This document shows, one piece after another, positions 1 to 7,505 of a stretch of DNA of 64,000 bases. The number at the start of each line of letters is the position of its first letter. The first letter of the stretch is position 1. The stretch spans positions 48,955-112,954 of the forward strand of contig JAEOUN010000110.1 in assembly GCA_016839245.1 (NCBI GenBank), in the 5' to 3' direction. The stretch comes from Candidatus Thorarchaeota archaeon (GTDB lineage: Archaea; Asgardarchaeota; Thorarchaeia; Thorarchaeales; Thorarchaeaceae). A program made the position numbers and the translations under genes. The notes below the pieces were generated by a model. The model made no database searches and was not told the DNA's origin. It saw nothing but the letters and a program-made list of their open reading frames with translations.

Positions 1-1
1 C

Positions 2-1039
2 GATACAGTGACTGGCAAAACGATGGTCGCTATTGGACTTGCCAGTAGGTTAAAAGATAATGGAAAATCAGTTGGTTATTTCAAACCTTCTGGAACAAAG
101 AGCTATCTTCACAGTACTGCAGATGAAGATGTTGATGAAGATGCCGCTCTGATGAAAGAGCTACTAGGTATGAATGAACGTTTGAGTTGTATCTGCCCAA
201 TCGTTAGACACATGTCAAGTTTTGACGAGCTTCTTAAGATTGGTCGGACCTCTCTACTAGATAAGATTTGTAAATGTCATGCTAAAATTGCAAAGGACAT
301 GGATGTTGTTTTAATCGAAGGCACCGAATCTCCATGGAATCTACTGCATGTTCAGTTATCTACTCCTATAATAGCTAAAGAGCTAGGTGCATCTGTTATA
401 TGTTTGGTCAATTTTACTGATATTTCCGCCATTGATGATATTTTAATGCAGACACAGATGTTTTCAGATCAGGGAATTGAGAAGATTGGTGTAATTCTTA
501 GTATGGTTCCACCAATGTTGAAAAAGACGATAAATGACAGTATTCGTCCATATCTGGAGAGTCTTGGGCTTGCATTTTGTGGAGTATTATATAATAATCG
601 AGAGTTATTTAGTCCCACCGTTGGAGAGATTTTGAGGGCTCTTGATGGCGAGATGATTACAGGTGCTGATAAAATGGATTTACTCATAGATCAATTCATT
701 GTTGGAAGCATGGCCTCAGAGAACGCACTCAAATGGTTTAGGCGAGGAAAAGACATGGCGGTTATCACTAGTGGCGACAGAACCGATATGTGCCTTGCAG
801 CTTTGGAAACAGACACGAACCTCTTGATATTGACTGGTGGATTAGGTCCTGAGATTGGTACTGTAAGTCGTGCGAGAGAACTTGGTATTCCCATTATGAT
901 GACTGCACTTGATACTTATGGCACAAGTAAGATTGTAGATGATTTGCTGGGTACTGTTACAGTTGATAATAAAGAAAAGATTACAGCTGTTGAACGTATT
1001 GTTAGCGAAGCGATTAATCTAGAGTGCTTGGACTTGTAA
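2..1039 (+). CDS. DRTGG-domain P-loop protein (5' end cut by window)
   Basis: The frame is open from base 2, so the N-terminus lies outside the window. The first visible residues, DTVTGKT, are the end of a Walker A loop of the BioD/CobQ type. The first ~220 residues look like a dethiobiotin-synthetase-like P-loop domain, and the last ~110 match the DRTGG regulatory domain (a GDRTD variant is visible, followed by LLILTGGLGPE). This pairing is known as the N-terminal half of long phosphotransacetylases and as free-standing regulatory proteins. No phosphotransacetylase domain follows, so this is a stand-alone form, probably a nucleotide-sensing regulator of acyl-phosphate or acyl-CoA metabolism. 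The role is inference. Confidence 0.7.
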   Translation, partial: DTVTGKTMVAIGLASRLKDNGKSVGYFKPSGTKSYLHSTADEDVDEDAALMKELLGMNERLSCICPIVRHMSSFDELLKIGRTSLLDKICKCHAKIAKDMDVVLIEGTESPWNLLHVQLSTPIIAKELGASVICLVNFTDISAIDDILMQTQMFSDQGIEKIGVILSMVPPMLKKTINDSIRPYLESLGLAFCGVLYNNRELFSPTVGEILRALDGEMITGADKMDLLIDQFIVGSMASENALKWFRRGKDMAVITSGDRTDMCLAALETDTNLLILTGGLGPEIGTVSRARELGIPIMMTALDTYGTSKIVDDLLGTVTVDNKEKITAVERIVSEAINLECLDL

Positions 1040-1055
1040 CGGAAAGGGAGGGATA

Positions 1056-1074
1056 GGGAGCAAAAAGAGCTCCC
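1056..1074 (+). terminator. Weak hairpin after the DRTGG gene
   Basis: GGGAGC at 1056-1061 pairs with GCTCCC at 1069-1074 around an A-rich loop, 17 bases after the stop codon. No clean T-run follows, so termination here is uncertain. Confidence 0.3.
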
Positions 1075-1103
1075 ATTATAGAAAGAATCGCACAATCGCC
1101 GGG

Positions 1104-1236
1104 AGAAAGGATGTGCGCTCGACATGAGTGTAACTCAACAGACATATGTTATCTTGTATACTTAGGCCAATACTAGGTTAATATTTGGATTAGTCCTAGG
1201 CAATATCTGGAAAATCTCTACATCCTTTCTTTTTTT
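1104..1236 (+). ncRNA. Candidate structured RNA closed by an 11-bp stem
   Basis: The 311-base gap between the DRTGG and nitroreductase genes has no convincing ORF. It contains a perfect 11-bp inverted repeat, AGAAAGGATGT (1104-1114) with ACATCCTTTCT (1220-1230), which runs straight into a T-run (1231-1236). Inside are smaller pairings: GAGT/ACTC near 1126-1136, AACA/TGTT near 1137-1150, and TTAGG/CCTAG-type pairing around 1162-1200. A closed multi-stem element with a 3' T-run fits a small RNA or a leader element of the nitroreductase operon. I do not recognise a known family, and no C/D or H/ACA boxes are convincing. Confidence 0.35.
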
Positions 1237-1350
1237 CAATTTAGTTCCATATTGGAACTGATTAGTCACAATATTCCATTGCTCGGAATACATTTATGCC
1301 GGGAATTAATTGTCGAGGTAGCTTTTACAAAAAAAAATTGAGGTGAACAA

Positions 1351-2115
1351 ATGGCTTCAGATGCTGATAAGTCGGAAGCTGCTGGTGAAGCTCTTGACAC
1401 TGTAAAGACTACTAAGGAATTGGAGTCTTTGAAGTGGATACGTGAGCGTCGCTCAATCCGAGAGTTTACTGGTGAGCGGATACCCGACGAACATATTGAA
1501 TTGATCCTAGAAGCTGCAAGGCATGCACCAAGTCCCGAAAACATGCTTATGGTCCGCTTCGTAGTGATTCGTGACGATCAAGATTTCAAAGTCTTTCTTG
1601 CTGATATTGCTCAAGAGATGGCTCAGACTGCGTTTGGAGGAGCACCGTTCGAGTTGACCAGTGGGAGGAACTGGTTTATTGGAGACCCTCACAGAGCTGC
1701 GGTCTACGCACGACTTCGAGACGGTGAGCTTTTCCGTTATCCCGAAAAAAGTGATGCAGTTATTCTGGTATTGGCAAGCGAGTCTTGGCACGATGCTGGT
1801 TATTTGTATCCAAATGAGCTATTTGGATCAGTCGTCGCAGGGATGGCTGTACAAAACATGTGGCTGACTGCAACTGAGTTAGGTTATGGTTGCGGGTATG
1901 AAGCTCTTGTATGTTCAGATCCTCGTCACGCAGAATTGATTCGTGACAGACTTGGTATTCCACCAATTTGGACTCCCCTTACTGCTTTTTGCATAGGGAA
2001 ACGAATCTCTCCAAGAGCATTAGGTCCAAGCAGACCTCCTCTTGAAGGACTGTTTTATGCTGAGCGCTGGGGACGACCTTACGAGCGTTTAGCTTTTAGA
2101 AAGGAGGAGAAATAG
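1351..2115 (+). CDS. Nitroreductase-family FMN oxidoreductase
   Basis: The 254-residue protein begins its domain near residue 29 with the family's ERRSIREFTGERIPDEHIE signature, which contributes FMN-phosphate contacts. A GYLYPNELFGSVVAGMAVQN helix and a GYGCGYEA glycine segment follow. The family uses FMN and NAD(P)H to reduce varied substrates; the substrate here is unknown. The start ATG has a GAGGTGA ribosome binding site 6 bases upstream. It heads a tight run with an unknown gene, an SCP2-like gene and 3-hydroxyacyl-CoA dehydrogenase (gaps of 1, 2 and 12 bases), which suggests a role tied to acyl-CoA oxidation. The first ~28 residues are acidic and not part of the fold. Confidence 0.85.
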   Translation: MASDADKSEAAGEALDTVKTTKELESLKWIRERRSIREFTGERIPDEHIELILEAARHAPSPENMLMVRFVVIRDDQDFKVFLADIAQEMAQTAFGGAPFELTSGRNWFIGDPHRAAVYARLRDGELFRYPEKSDAVILVLASESWHDAGYLYPNELFGSVVAGMAVQNMWLTATELGYGCGYEALVCSDPRHAELIRDRLGIPPIWTPLTAFCIGKRISPRALGPSRPPLEGLFYAERWGRPYERLAFRKEEK

Positions 2116-2116
2116 A

Positions 2117-2644
2117 ATGGACGTCGATTTTAAAGGTGAAACCCTTGAGAATATGAAGAAACTTGCTGAAGAGGCTGGTCTTACTCCTGAAGGTTTAATT
2201 GAAGTCGTCATGCAGCAATTTGTAGATAACAAAGGAGCAAGAGTCTATACTGGACGATGGTCCAAGGGTGAAGTAGATGGAGTCAAGGGCTTTAGATATG
2301 TTCCCCAATGGCCATTCAGACCTGGCTTTAAGGAAGCTACTGGCGATGAGGTAAAACGCTGGAAATCTGATTCAAAGAAATTCAGAAAACATCCAACTGG
2401 CGAGTGGCCTTTCTACCCTCGGCTTAAAGAAGGCGATATTGAACACGAATATTGGGCTTCCAAGAAAATGTATCACCAATCATTCATTAATGACCGTAAG
2501 GGACGTATTGTCCATCTGATGGATGGAGACCGATATGATGAATTTCTTGATGCAATCAAGAGTCGTAAGGGCAACATGTGGACAACGACCATCAATGCTG
2601 TCATGGCAGAGGCAATCGATGATTGGATTTCAAAGGAGGAATAG
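2117..2644 (+). CDS. Unknown protein in the acyl-CoA operon
   Basis: I do not recognise this 175-residue protein. It starts one base after the nitroreductase stop, with GGAGG of its ribosome binding site inside the upstream gene. It is rich in Trp, Tyr and Lys in the middle (residues ~45-120, several W-P-F/Y clusters) and ends in an acidic helix. The first ~35 residues look like a helical, ribbon-helix-helix-like segment (LENMKKLAEEAGLTPEGLIE), but no basic strand is clear. There is no signal peptide or membrane segment. Position argues for a function together with the flanking nitroreductase and SCP2-like genes. Confidence 0.7.
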   Translation: MDVDFKGETLENMKKLAEEAGLTPEGLIEVVMQQFVDNKGARVYTGRWSKGEVDGVKGFRYVPQWPFRPGFKEATGDEVKRWKSDSKKFRKHPTGEWPFYPRLKEGDIEHEYWASKKMYHQSFINDRKGRIVHLMDGDRYDEFLDAIKSRKGNMWTTTINAVMAEAIDDWISKEE

Positions 2645-2646
2645 AA

Positions 2647-3006
2647 ATGACTCAACTACAGGAATTTTTCAAATTCTTTATGACTCAAGTCAATTCAAAG
2701 GATGAACTCAAAGAAAAGCTTGCAGAATGGATTGGTCCATTCAATGGCAAAATCCTCCAGGTGCATACTGAAGAAGGAGATCAATATCTTGTCATCACCA
2801 GGAAAGGTATGGAACTCTGTGAAGGTGCGTATCCCAGTCCTGATGTTATCTACAAGGCAAAATCTGAAACTCTTCTTGGAATATTTACTGGAGAGATTCC
2901 CTTCAAAGATACGATGAAGGATGGAAGTCTCATTGTAATTGGAAATGCTCATGAAAGCGATCCATTAGCAAATCTAATCCTTGTAGCAATGACCAGCGCT
3001 CTCTAG
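2647..3006 (+). CDS. SCP2-like sterol/acyl-CoA-binding protein
   Basis: The start at 2647 is chosen because AAAGGAGG lies just upstream; an in-frame ATG at 2623 would overlap the previous gene. The 119-residue protein has the layout of a single SCP2 domain: an N-terminal helix, strands GKILQVHTEEGDQYLVI and KGMELCEGAYPSPDVIYKAK, a turn at FTGEIPFKDTMKDGSLIVIG, and a C-terminal hydrophobic helix. SCP2 domains bind lipids and acyl-CoA in a hydrophobic tunnel. Lying directly before 3-hydroxyacyl-CoA dehydrogenase, it could present acyl chains to the beta-oxidation enzymes. The domain call is by pattern, not by search. Confidence 0.65.
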   Translation: MTQLQEFFKFFMTQVNSKDELKEKLAEWIGPFNGKILQVHTEEGDQYLVITRKGMELCEGAYPSPDVIYKAKSETLLGIFTGEIPFKDTMKDGSLIVIGNAHESDPLANLILVAMTSAL

Positions 3007-3018
3007 GAGGATTTTACC

Positions 3019-4143
3019 ATGGCTGTCAACAAAATTGCCGTCATCGGATCTGGATTGATGGGTTCAGGTATTGCTTACGTGTCTGCTTGGAATGGGATAA
3101 CTGTTACAATGGTTGACATCAAACAGGAATACATTGATGCAGGAATGGACCGTATTCGCACAGATGTAATGACTGGAATTGACAAAGGCAAGATTTCAAT
3201 GCAACAAGCTGAGGGATTAATGAGTCGACTTAGTGCAACAATCAATCTTGAAGATGCTGTAAAGGATGCTGACATGGTGATTGAGGCCATCTTTGAGAAT
3301 ATGGCTGTTAAGAAAGAAGTCTTTGCAAAGATTGATGCTGCAGCACCTCCTCATTGTATTATTGCATCAAATACATCTTCATTAAGTATTGATGAGTTGG
3401 CAACTGCTACTAATCGTCCTGACAAAATCATTGGAATGCATTATTTCTCGCCCGTTGCAGCAATGAAGCTTCTTGAAGTTGTAATTGGTGAGAAAACTAG
3501 TGAGGAAACAATTGCTACAGCTGTTGCTGTCGGTGATAGACAAAACAAACAGACTGTTAAAGCGAAGAATAGTCCCGGCTTTATCGTGAATAGAATCCTG
3601 ATGCCTGTGCTAAGGGAAGCTATCCTCTTGTACGAACAAGGTGTTGCTACCAAGGAGGAGATTGATATTGCGATGACTACTATTGCCAAGTTTCCTGCTG
3701 GTCCTTTCACACTTGGAGACTTTGTTGGTCTTGATATAGCTTTCAATGCGATGAGTACACTATATCGAGAATTAGGCGACTGCTTCAAACCTCCAGAAAC
3801 CTTGGTTAAGCTCGTAGAATCTGGAGCAATCGGTACAAAGGTAAAGAAAGGTTTCTATCTTTATGGTGGACAACAAGTTGAACCTGAGCATCCAAAAGGC
3901 GTGGATAAAGATTGGCTTGTCACTCGTATAACAATGCCTGTTTTGCGTGAAGCAATGATTCTTGTCGATACTGGTATTGCTAACAAAGATGACATTGATA
4001 TTGCAATGAAACTCGGAGCTAGTTTTCCAGCGGGTCCCTTTGAAACTGCTGAAAAGATAGGCCTTGATAAAGTTCGGACTGAGATGACCAAGCTTCATGA
4101 AGAACTTGGTGAATGCTATTCAGTACCAAAGTATCTGGGATAG
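3019..4143 (+). CDS. 3-hydroxyacyl-CoA dehydrogenase with duplicated C-terminal domain
   Basis: The enzyme oxidises 3-hydroxyacyl-CoA to 3-ketoacyl-CoA with NAD. Residues 1-185 form the Rossmann domain (GSGLMGSGIA dinucleotide loop, NTSSLSIDELA, and GMHYFSPVAAMKLLEVV with the catalytic His). Residues ~186-285 are one HCDH C-terminal domain (NSPGFIVNRILMPVLREA). A second, shorter copy at ~300-374 repeats the pattern (TRITMPVLREAMILVDTGI, SFPAGPFETAEKIGLD). There is no fused enoyl-CoA hydratase, unlike FadB. The ribosome binding site AGGAGG lies 8 bases before the ATG. It is the last gene of the operon begun by the nitroreductase, and a hairpin follows. Confidence 0.92.
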   Translation: MAVNKIAVIGSGLMGSGIAYVSAWNGITVTMVDIKQEYIDAGMDRIRTDVMTGIDKGKISMQQAEGLMSRLSATINLEDAVKDADMVIEAIFENMAVKKEVFAKIDAAAPPHCIIASNTSSLSIDELATATNRPDKIIGMHYFSPVAAMKLLEVVIGEKTSEETIATAVAVGDRQNKQTVKAKNSPGFIVNRILMPVLREAILLYEQGVATKEEIDIAMTTIAKFPAGPFTLGDFVGLDIAFNAMSTLYRELGDCFKPPETLVKLVESGAIGTKVKKGFYLYGGQQVEPEHPKGVDKDWLVTRITMPVLREAMILVDTGIANKDDIDIAMKLGASFPAGPFETAEKIGLDKVRTEMTKLHEELGECYSVPKYLG

Positions 4144-4158
4144 AATAAGTATAGATGC

Positions 4159-4200
4159 GGCAGAGATTTCTCTCTGCCATATCCTTCTTTTTGCATCTTT
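4159..4200 (+). terminator. Terminator after 3-hydroxyacyl-CoA dehydrogenase
   Basis: GGCAGAG (4159-4165) pairs perfectly with CTCTGCC (4172-4178) around a 6-base loop. Pyrimidine-rich sequence with two T-runs follows to about 4204. Confidence 0.75.
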
Positions 4201-4290
4201 TTTGAAAAATAAATAAAGCATCATATTAATAATGCAGTTTATTAGGTCGAAAATATCTCGTTTTACTATAGTCTCCCTTAAGGTGGTATT

Positions 4291-5103
4291 ATGCCAGAAT
4301 ATGAGACAATGTTATACTCAAAAGAGGGCTCGTTTCTTTCACCAGCAAAGAACGTGGCTGTAATTAAAATGAATAGAGTTGACGCTCTGAATAGTATCAA
4401 TGACCAGTTTCTCAAGGATTTTGTCGATGCACTGAAAGAAGCTGAGAATGATCCAGAGGTCCGTTCAGTTGTTATTGCATCTGCGCATGAAAAAGTATTC
4501 TGTACTGGTGCAGATTTGAAAATGGCGCAGGGATATCTTGGGAAGCCTGATGAAGTCAAACCACTTCTTGAAGAAGGTCAGCAGGCTATTGATGTAATTG
4601 CTAAACTAAGCAAACCTGTCATTGCTGCGATTAACGGTCTCTGTTTAGGTGGTGGTGCTGAGATTGCGCTAGCCTGCGATATCAGAATCTGCGACACTGA
4701 GGCAAAGATTGGTACTCCCGAAGTGAGTCTTGGTCTTATTCCCGCCTGGGGCGGTTGCATGCGGCTACCTAGAATCATTGGTCTAGGCAAGGCAATGGAA
4801 CTCATTCTTACTGGAGGACAGGTCACTGGCCCAGAGGCTTTGGAGATTGGTCTGGTCAGTAAGGTCGTTCCAAAGGAGGAACTACTTAGTCAAGCAATGT
4901 GGTATGGTGCTAAATTAGGTGGGAATGCTCCTATTGCTGTAAAACTAGCCAAACAAGCAACACATCTAGCTTTTGAAGAAAAGTATGAGGATAATCTCAC
5001 ATTCCAGACAAAAGCTGGTGTTGAGTGTTTCCAAACGAAGGACCTCGGTGAAGGAATTTCTTCAGTATTTGAGAAACGACGCGGTAAATTTACTGGTGAA
5101 TAG
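4291..5103 (+). CDS. Enoyl-CoA hydratase/isomerase family protein
   Basis: This 270-residue crotonase-fold enzyme would add water across enoyl-CoA. The oxyanion-hole segments FCTGADLKMA and NGLCLGGGAEIALACDI are present. Both acidic residues of true hydratases appear to be kept: the Glu in GGGAEIA and the Glu in GTPEVSLGLIPAWGG. A short N-terminal extension (YSKEGSFLSPAKN) precedes the first strand. It is monocistronic, with a hairpin before and after it, and a GGTGG ribosome binding site precedes the ATG. A second hydratase lies at 9862; the two are clearly different paralogues and may differ in chain length or direction. Confidence 0.9.
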   Translation: MPEYETMLYSKEGSFLSPAKNVAVIKMNRVDALNSINDQFLKDFVDALKEAENDPEVRSVVIASAHEKVFCTGADLKMAQGYLGKPDEVKPLLEEGQQAIDVIAKLSKPVIAAINGLCLGGGAEIALACDIRICDTEAKIGTPEVSLGLIPAWGGCMRLPRIIGLGKAMELILTGGQVTGPEALEIGLVSKVVPKEELLSQAMWYGAKLGGNAPIAVKLAKQATHLAFEEKYEDNLTFQTKAGVECFQTKDLGEGISSVFEKRRGKFTGE

Positions 5104-5113
5104 TTGATTTTTG

Positions 5114-5147
5114 ATGACTCCGGTTTTTCCGGGGTCATTCTTCTATT
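5114..5147 (+). terminator. Terminator after enoyl-CoA hydratase
   Basis: ATGACTCCGG (5114-5123) pairs with CCGGGGTCAT (5129-5138), ten pairs with one G-U, around a TTTTT loop. TCTTCTATTTTT follows. Confidence 0.85.
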
Positions 5148-5265
5148 TTTCATTGTTAATCGTCAACCTTAAGTCCTCGTGTTCAAACGTGGATTGTCTT
5201 ATAATTCATAGATAATGAGTACTGCGATAGTTCCCTGCGCAGGCTCATCACATGGAGGATATGAA

Positions 5266-6432
5266 ATGACAAGAAGAGTTGCTGTGGTCGCTGGTGGTCA
5301 CAGCAAATTTGGAAAAAGATACGATGCTACGATGCGTGAACTATGCGCAGAGGCCTACAAACCAATTTATGATGAAGGTATTACGCAGGACAAAATTGAC
5401 GCAAGTGTTCTCTCATACGCTGCATCGCAGTTTACGGGTCAAGGTGCTGGATCAGCTCTAATGGCGGATTATATTGGAATGCAAGAGAAGCCACATTTGC
5501 GAGTTGAATCCGCGTGCACAACTGGAACCGCAAGTCTTAGAGCTGCTTGGGGGATGGTAGCTGCTGGCCTGTATGATGTCATGCTTATTTTGGGTGTTGA
5601 GCAGATGAATCGTGTGTCTTCAGCGACTGCAACAGAATATATGTCGCGAGCCGGGGACATGCGATGGGAGTACCCATATGGTATTAGTTTTCCTGCATTC
5701 TATGCACTCATGGCATCACGTTATATGAGTGAGTATAATATGCCACATGATGTGCTAGCACAGATTGCAGTGAAGTCTCATTTTTATGGATCTCAAAATC
5801 CGAAAGCTCATCTTCCTAAAGCTGTTTCTTTCGAGGAGGCTAACAATGCAGTACCTATTTGTAGACCACTCAACCTATACGATTGTAGTCTAATTACAGA
5901 TGGCGGCGCAGCAGTGGTCATCGCAGCCGAGGATCGAGTGAAAGAATTCACTGACCGTCCAATGTGGATTAAAGGCATCGGCGCAGGTGCTTCTGCGAAC
6001 ATGATTCAGGATCGTGAAAGCTTAACATCTATCCCCGGAGCAAAACGAGCTGCAAAGGCTGCGTATAAGATGGCTGGGTTAGAACCCAAAGACATCAACA
6101 TGGCTGAAGTTCATGACTGCTTTACAATTGCTGAACTCATAGCTTATGAGGACCTAGGTTTTGCAGAACCCGGTAAAGGTCGTGAGATTGTGGAAAATAA
6201 GGACAACTATATTGATGGTCGAATACCTGTCAACTGTGACGGTGGTCTCAAGTCAAAAGGCCATCCATTAGGTGCCACTGGGGTGTCCATGACCTATGAG
6301 ATTATGAAACAGATGCGAGGAGAGGCTGAGAACTCGTCTCGACAGATTAAGGATGTGCAATATGGTCTTGCACATAACGTCGGGCAATCAGGTCAATTCG
6401 TTAACGTGTTCATCTATGAGAGGGGTTGGTAA
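5266..6432 (+). CDS. Archaeal thiolase (acetyl-CoA acetyltransferase type)
   Basis: The start at 5266 has GGAGG 8 bases upstream; an earlier in-frame ATG at 5215 would add 17 residues without homology. The 388-residue protein has the thiolase nucleophile segment VESACTTGTASLRAA near residue 86, the HDCFTIAELIAYEDLG segment, and the closing GGLKSKGHPLGATG block. The final catalytic Cys position is degenerate, as in archaeal SCP2-type thiolases. A DUF35 gene follows after 3 bases. In methanogens thiolase, DUF35 protein and HMG-CoA synthase form one complex that channels acetoacetyl-CoA. No HMG-CoA synthase is next door here, so a beta-oxidation thiolase with a DUF35 partner is the better reading. 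Confidence 0.88.
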   Translation: MTRRVAVVAGGHSKFGKRYDATMRELCAEAYKPIYDEGITQDKIDASVLSYAASQFTGQGAGSALMADYIGMQEKPHLRVESACTTGTASLRAAWGMVAAGLYDVMLILGVEQMNRVSSATATEYMSRAGDMRWEYPYGISFPAFYALMASRYMSEYNMPHDVLAQIAVKSHFYGSQNPKAHLPKAVSFEEANNAVPICRPLNLYDCSLITDGGAAVVIAAEDRVKEFTDRPMWIKGIGAGASANMIQDRESLTSIPGAKRAAKAAYKMAGLEPKDINMAEVHDCFTIAELIAYEDLGFAEPGKGREIVENKDNYIDGRIPVNCDGGLKSKGHPLGATGVSMTYEIMKQMRGEAENSSRQIKDVQYGLAHNVGQSGQFVNVFIYERGW

Positions 6433-6435
6433 GAC

Positions 6436-6852
6436 ATGGCAGAGAAGAAAGAACTCTATTTGGGCTATTCGACAGACAAAGCTGTGACTCCATTTTTCCA
6501 AGAATTCCTTGAGGCTCTCGATCAAGAAAAGATGATGAAGAGTAAATGTCCAAAGTGTGGCTCTGAATATCTTCCACCAAGAGAGCATTGTCAGAAGGAC
6601 ATGACTAAATGTGAGTTAGTTGAATTGACTGAGAAAGAGGCAAAACTATACTCTTACGTTATTGTGGATTTTGCTCCAGAGTCTCTTACCTCAAAAGCAC
6701 CATATGTGGTAGCTATTGGAGAATTTCCATCAGGACTTAGATTGACAGCTCATATCACCAACCTCATGTCTATGCCTGAAGTTGGAATGCCGCTGAAGTT
6801 GGGCTTTGAGAAAATTGATGAGAAAAAGATCACATACAAATGGTTAGTGTAA
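6436..6852 (+). CDS. DUF35 OB-fold/zinc-ribbon protein, thiolase partner
   Basis: This 138-residue protein starts with a helix (TPFFQEFLEALDQEK), then a rubredoxin-like knuckle CPKCGSEYLPPREHCQKDMTKCE (Cys at ~38, 41, a later Cys after His and one more), and ends in an OB-fold beta domain (LYSYVIVDFAPESLTSKAPY, then KLGFEKI). DUF35 proteins bind the CoA moiety and bridge thiolase to partner enzymes. The 3-base gap to the thiolase implies translational coupling and a stoichiometric complex. Confidence 0.85.
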   Translation: MAEKKELYLGYSTDKAVTPFFQEFLEALDQEKMMKSKCPKCGSEYLPPREHCQKDMTKCELVELTEKEAKLYSYVIVDFAPESLTSKAPYVVAIGEFPSGLRLTAHITNLMSMPEVGMPLKLGFEKIDEKKITYKWLV

Positions 6853-6859
6853 ATTGCTT

Positions 6860-6892
6860 TGGGGGTTTAATCCCCCATCCTTCTCTTTTTTG
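6860..6892 (+). terminator. Terminator after the thiolase-DUF35 pair
   Basis: TGGGGG (6860-6865) and CCCCCA (6872-6877) form a perfect stem with loop TTTAAT, followed by TCCTTCTCTTTTTT. Confidence 0.85.
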
Positions 6893-6907
6893 AATATAGT
6901 GAAAAAT

Positions 6908-7264
6908 TTACTCAATTGTTGCATTTTTGTTTTCAGCAAACAATTCAAGAATTTTGACCCATCTCGATTGCAAGAGTACTGCTTTTAGAGTCTGAAGATA
7001 AATCGTTGCGGCTTTTTCCGAATCACAACATTCAATTTCTGTTACCGCCTTTCCTATCAGATCAGTGATTTCATTAAAACGTCTTTTTCCCTCATTTCTT
7101 CCATAATCTGAGAAGACATAGTATCCATGATATTCACTGCCTAGTCCTCGGAGGAGTCTGGTTTCTTCATCAACGAAAGTCTTTAGGTCATATGTGCTTT
7201 GAAGACTCCTTTTCATCGCATTAAGACTTTCAATCAGTACATGCTTGCTCTCAGCGGGAATCAT
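6908..7264 (-). CDS. Small unknown protein
   Basis: I do not recognise this 118-residue protein. It is predicted to be all-helical and soluble, with no signal peptide, metal motif or repeat. It converges on the thiolase-DUF35 operon and lies downstream of the solute-binding protein and the decayed gene tail on the same strand. Codon use looks like that of its neighbours, and the ATG is the only good start. Confidence 0.55.
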   Translation of the reverse strand: MIPAESKHVLIESLNAMKRSLQSTYDLKTFVDEETRLLRGLGSEYHGYYVFSDYGRNEGKRRFNEITDLIGKAVTEIECCDSEKAATIYLQTLKAVLLQSRWVKILELFAENKNATIE

Positions 7265-7317
7265 ACTATCGAACTCCCATCAGGCATTTTCAAAATGAAC
7301 AAAGGAGTAATTAAGGA

Positions 7318-7460
7318 TTAGGTATTTTCAGCTTTAGTTTCGTTGCCACTGACAGATTTCTCTCTTCTCGTTCCGATTATTGCTATGCTATAAGAAAAAC
7401 AACCGTCGAACTAATTGAGATGATAATCGTTACAATTCCCAAATGAATGGGAGTTAGCAC
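7318..7460 (-). pseudogene. Decayed C-terminal tail of a membrane-anchored protein
   Basis: Reading the minus strand from 7460 gives LTPIHLGIVTIIISISSTVV and then FLIA followed by a stop. The adjacent frame continues AIIGTRREKSVSGNETKAEN to a stop at 7318-7320. The two frames are joined by a 5-base tandem duplication, GCTATGCTAT (7382-7391 on the plus strand). Removing one copy restores a continuous hydrophobic helix plus a basic tail. This looks like the C-terminal anchor of a cell-surface protein, similar in kind to the anchor of the solute-binding protein just upstream. The rest of that gene is missing, and a TAA precedes the frame at 7467-7469. Confidence 0.4.
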
Positions 7461-7505
7461 TATTTCTTAATTATAGAGAAAGATTCCACTCCTGTTTATT
7501 GCAAT

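Noticed and set aside
1040..1350. Possible tRNA in the first intergenic gap
   Set aside because: No T-loop GTTCRA-type sequence, no 7-bp acceptor stem with CCA-compatible end; the structure there is a single long-range stem.
5215..5265. Upstream start of the thiolase
   Set aside because: The 17 extra residues have no family similarity, and the GGAGG site serves the ATG at 5266.
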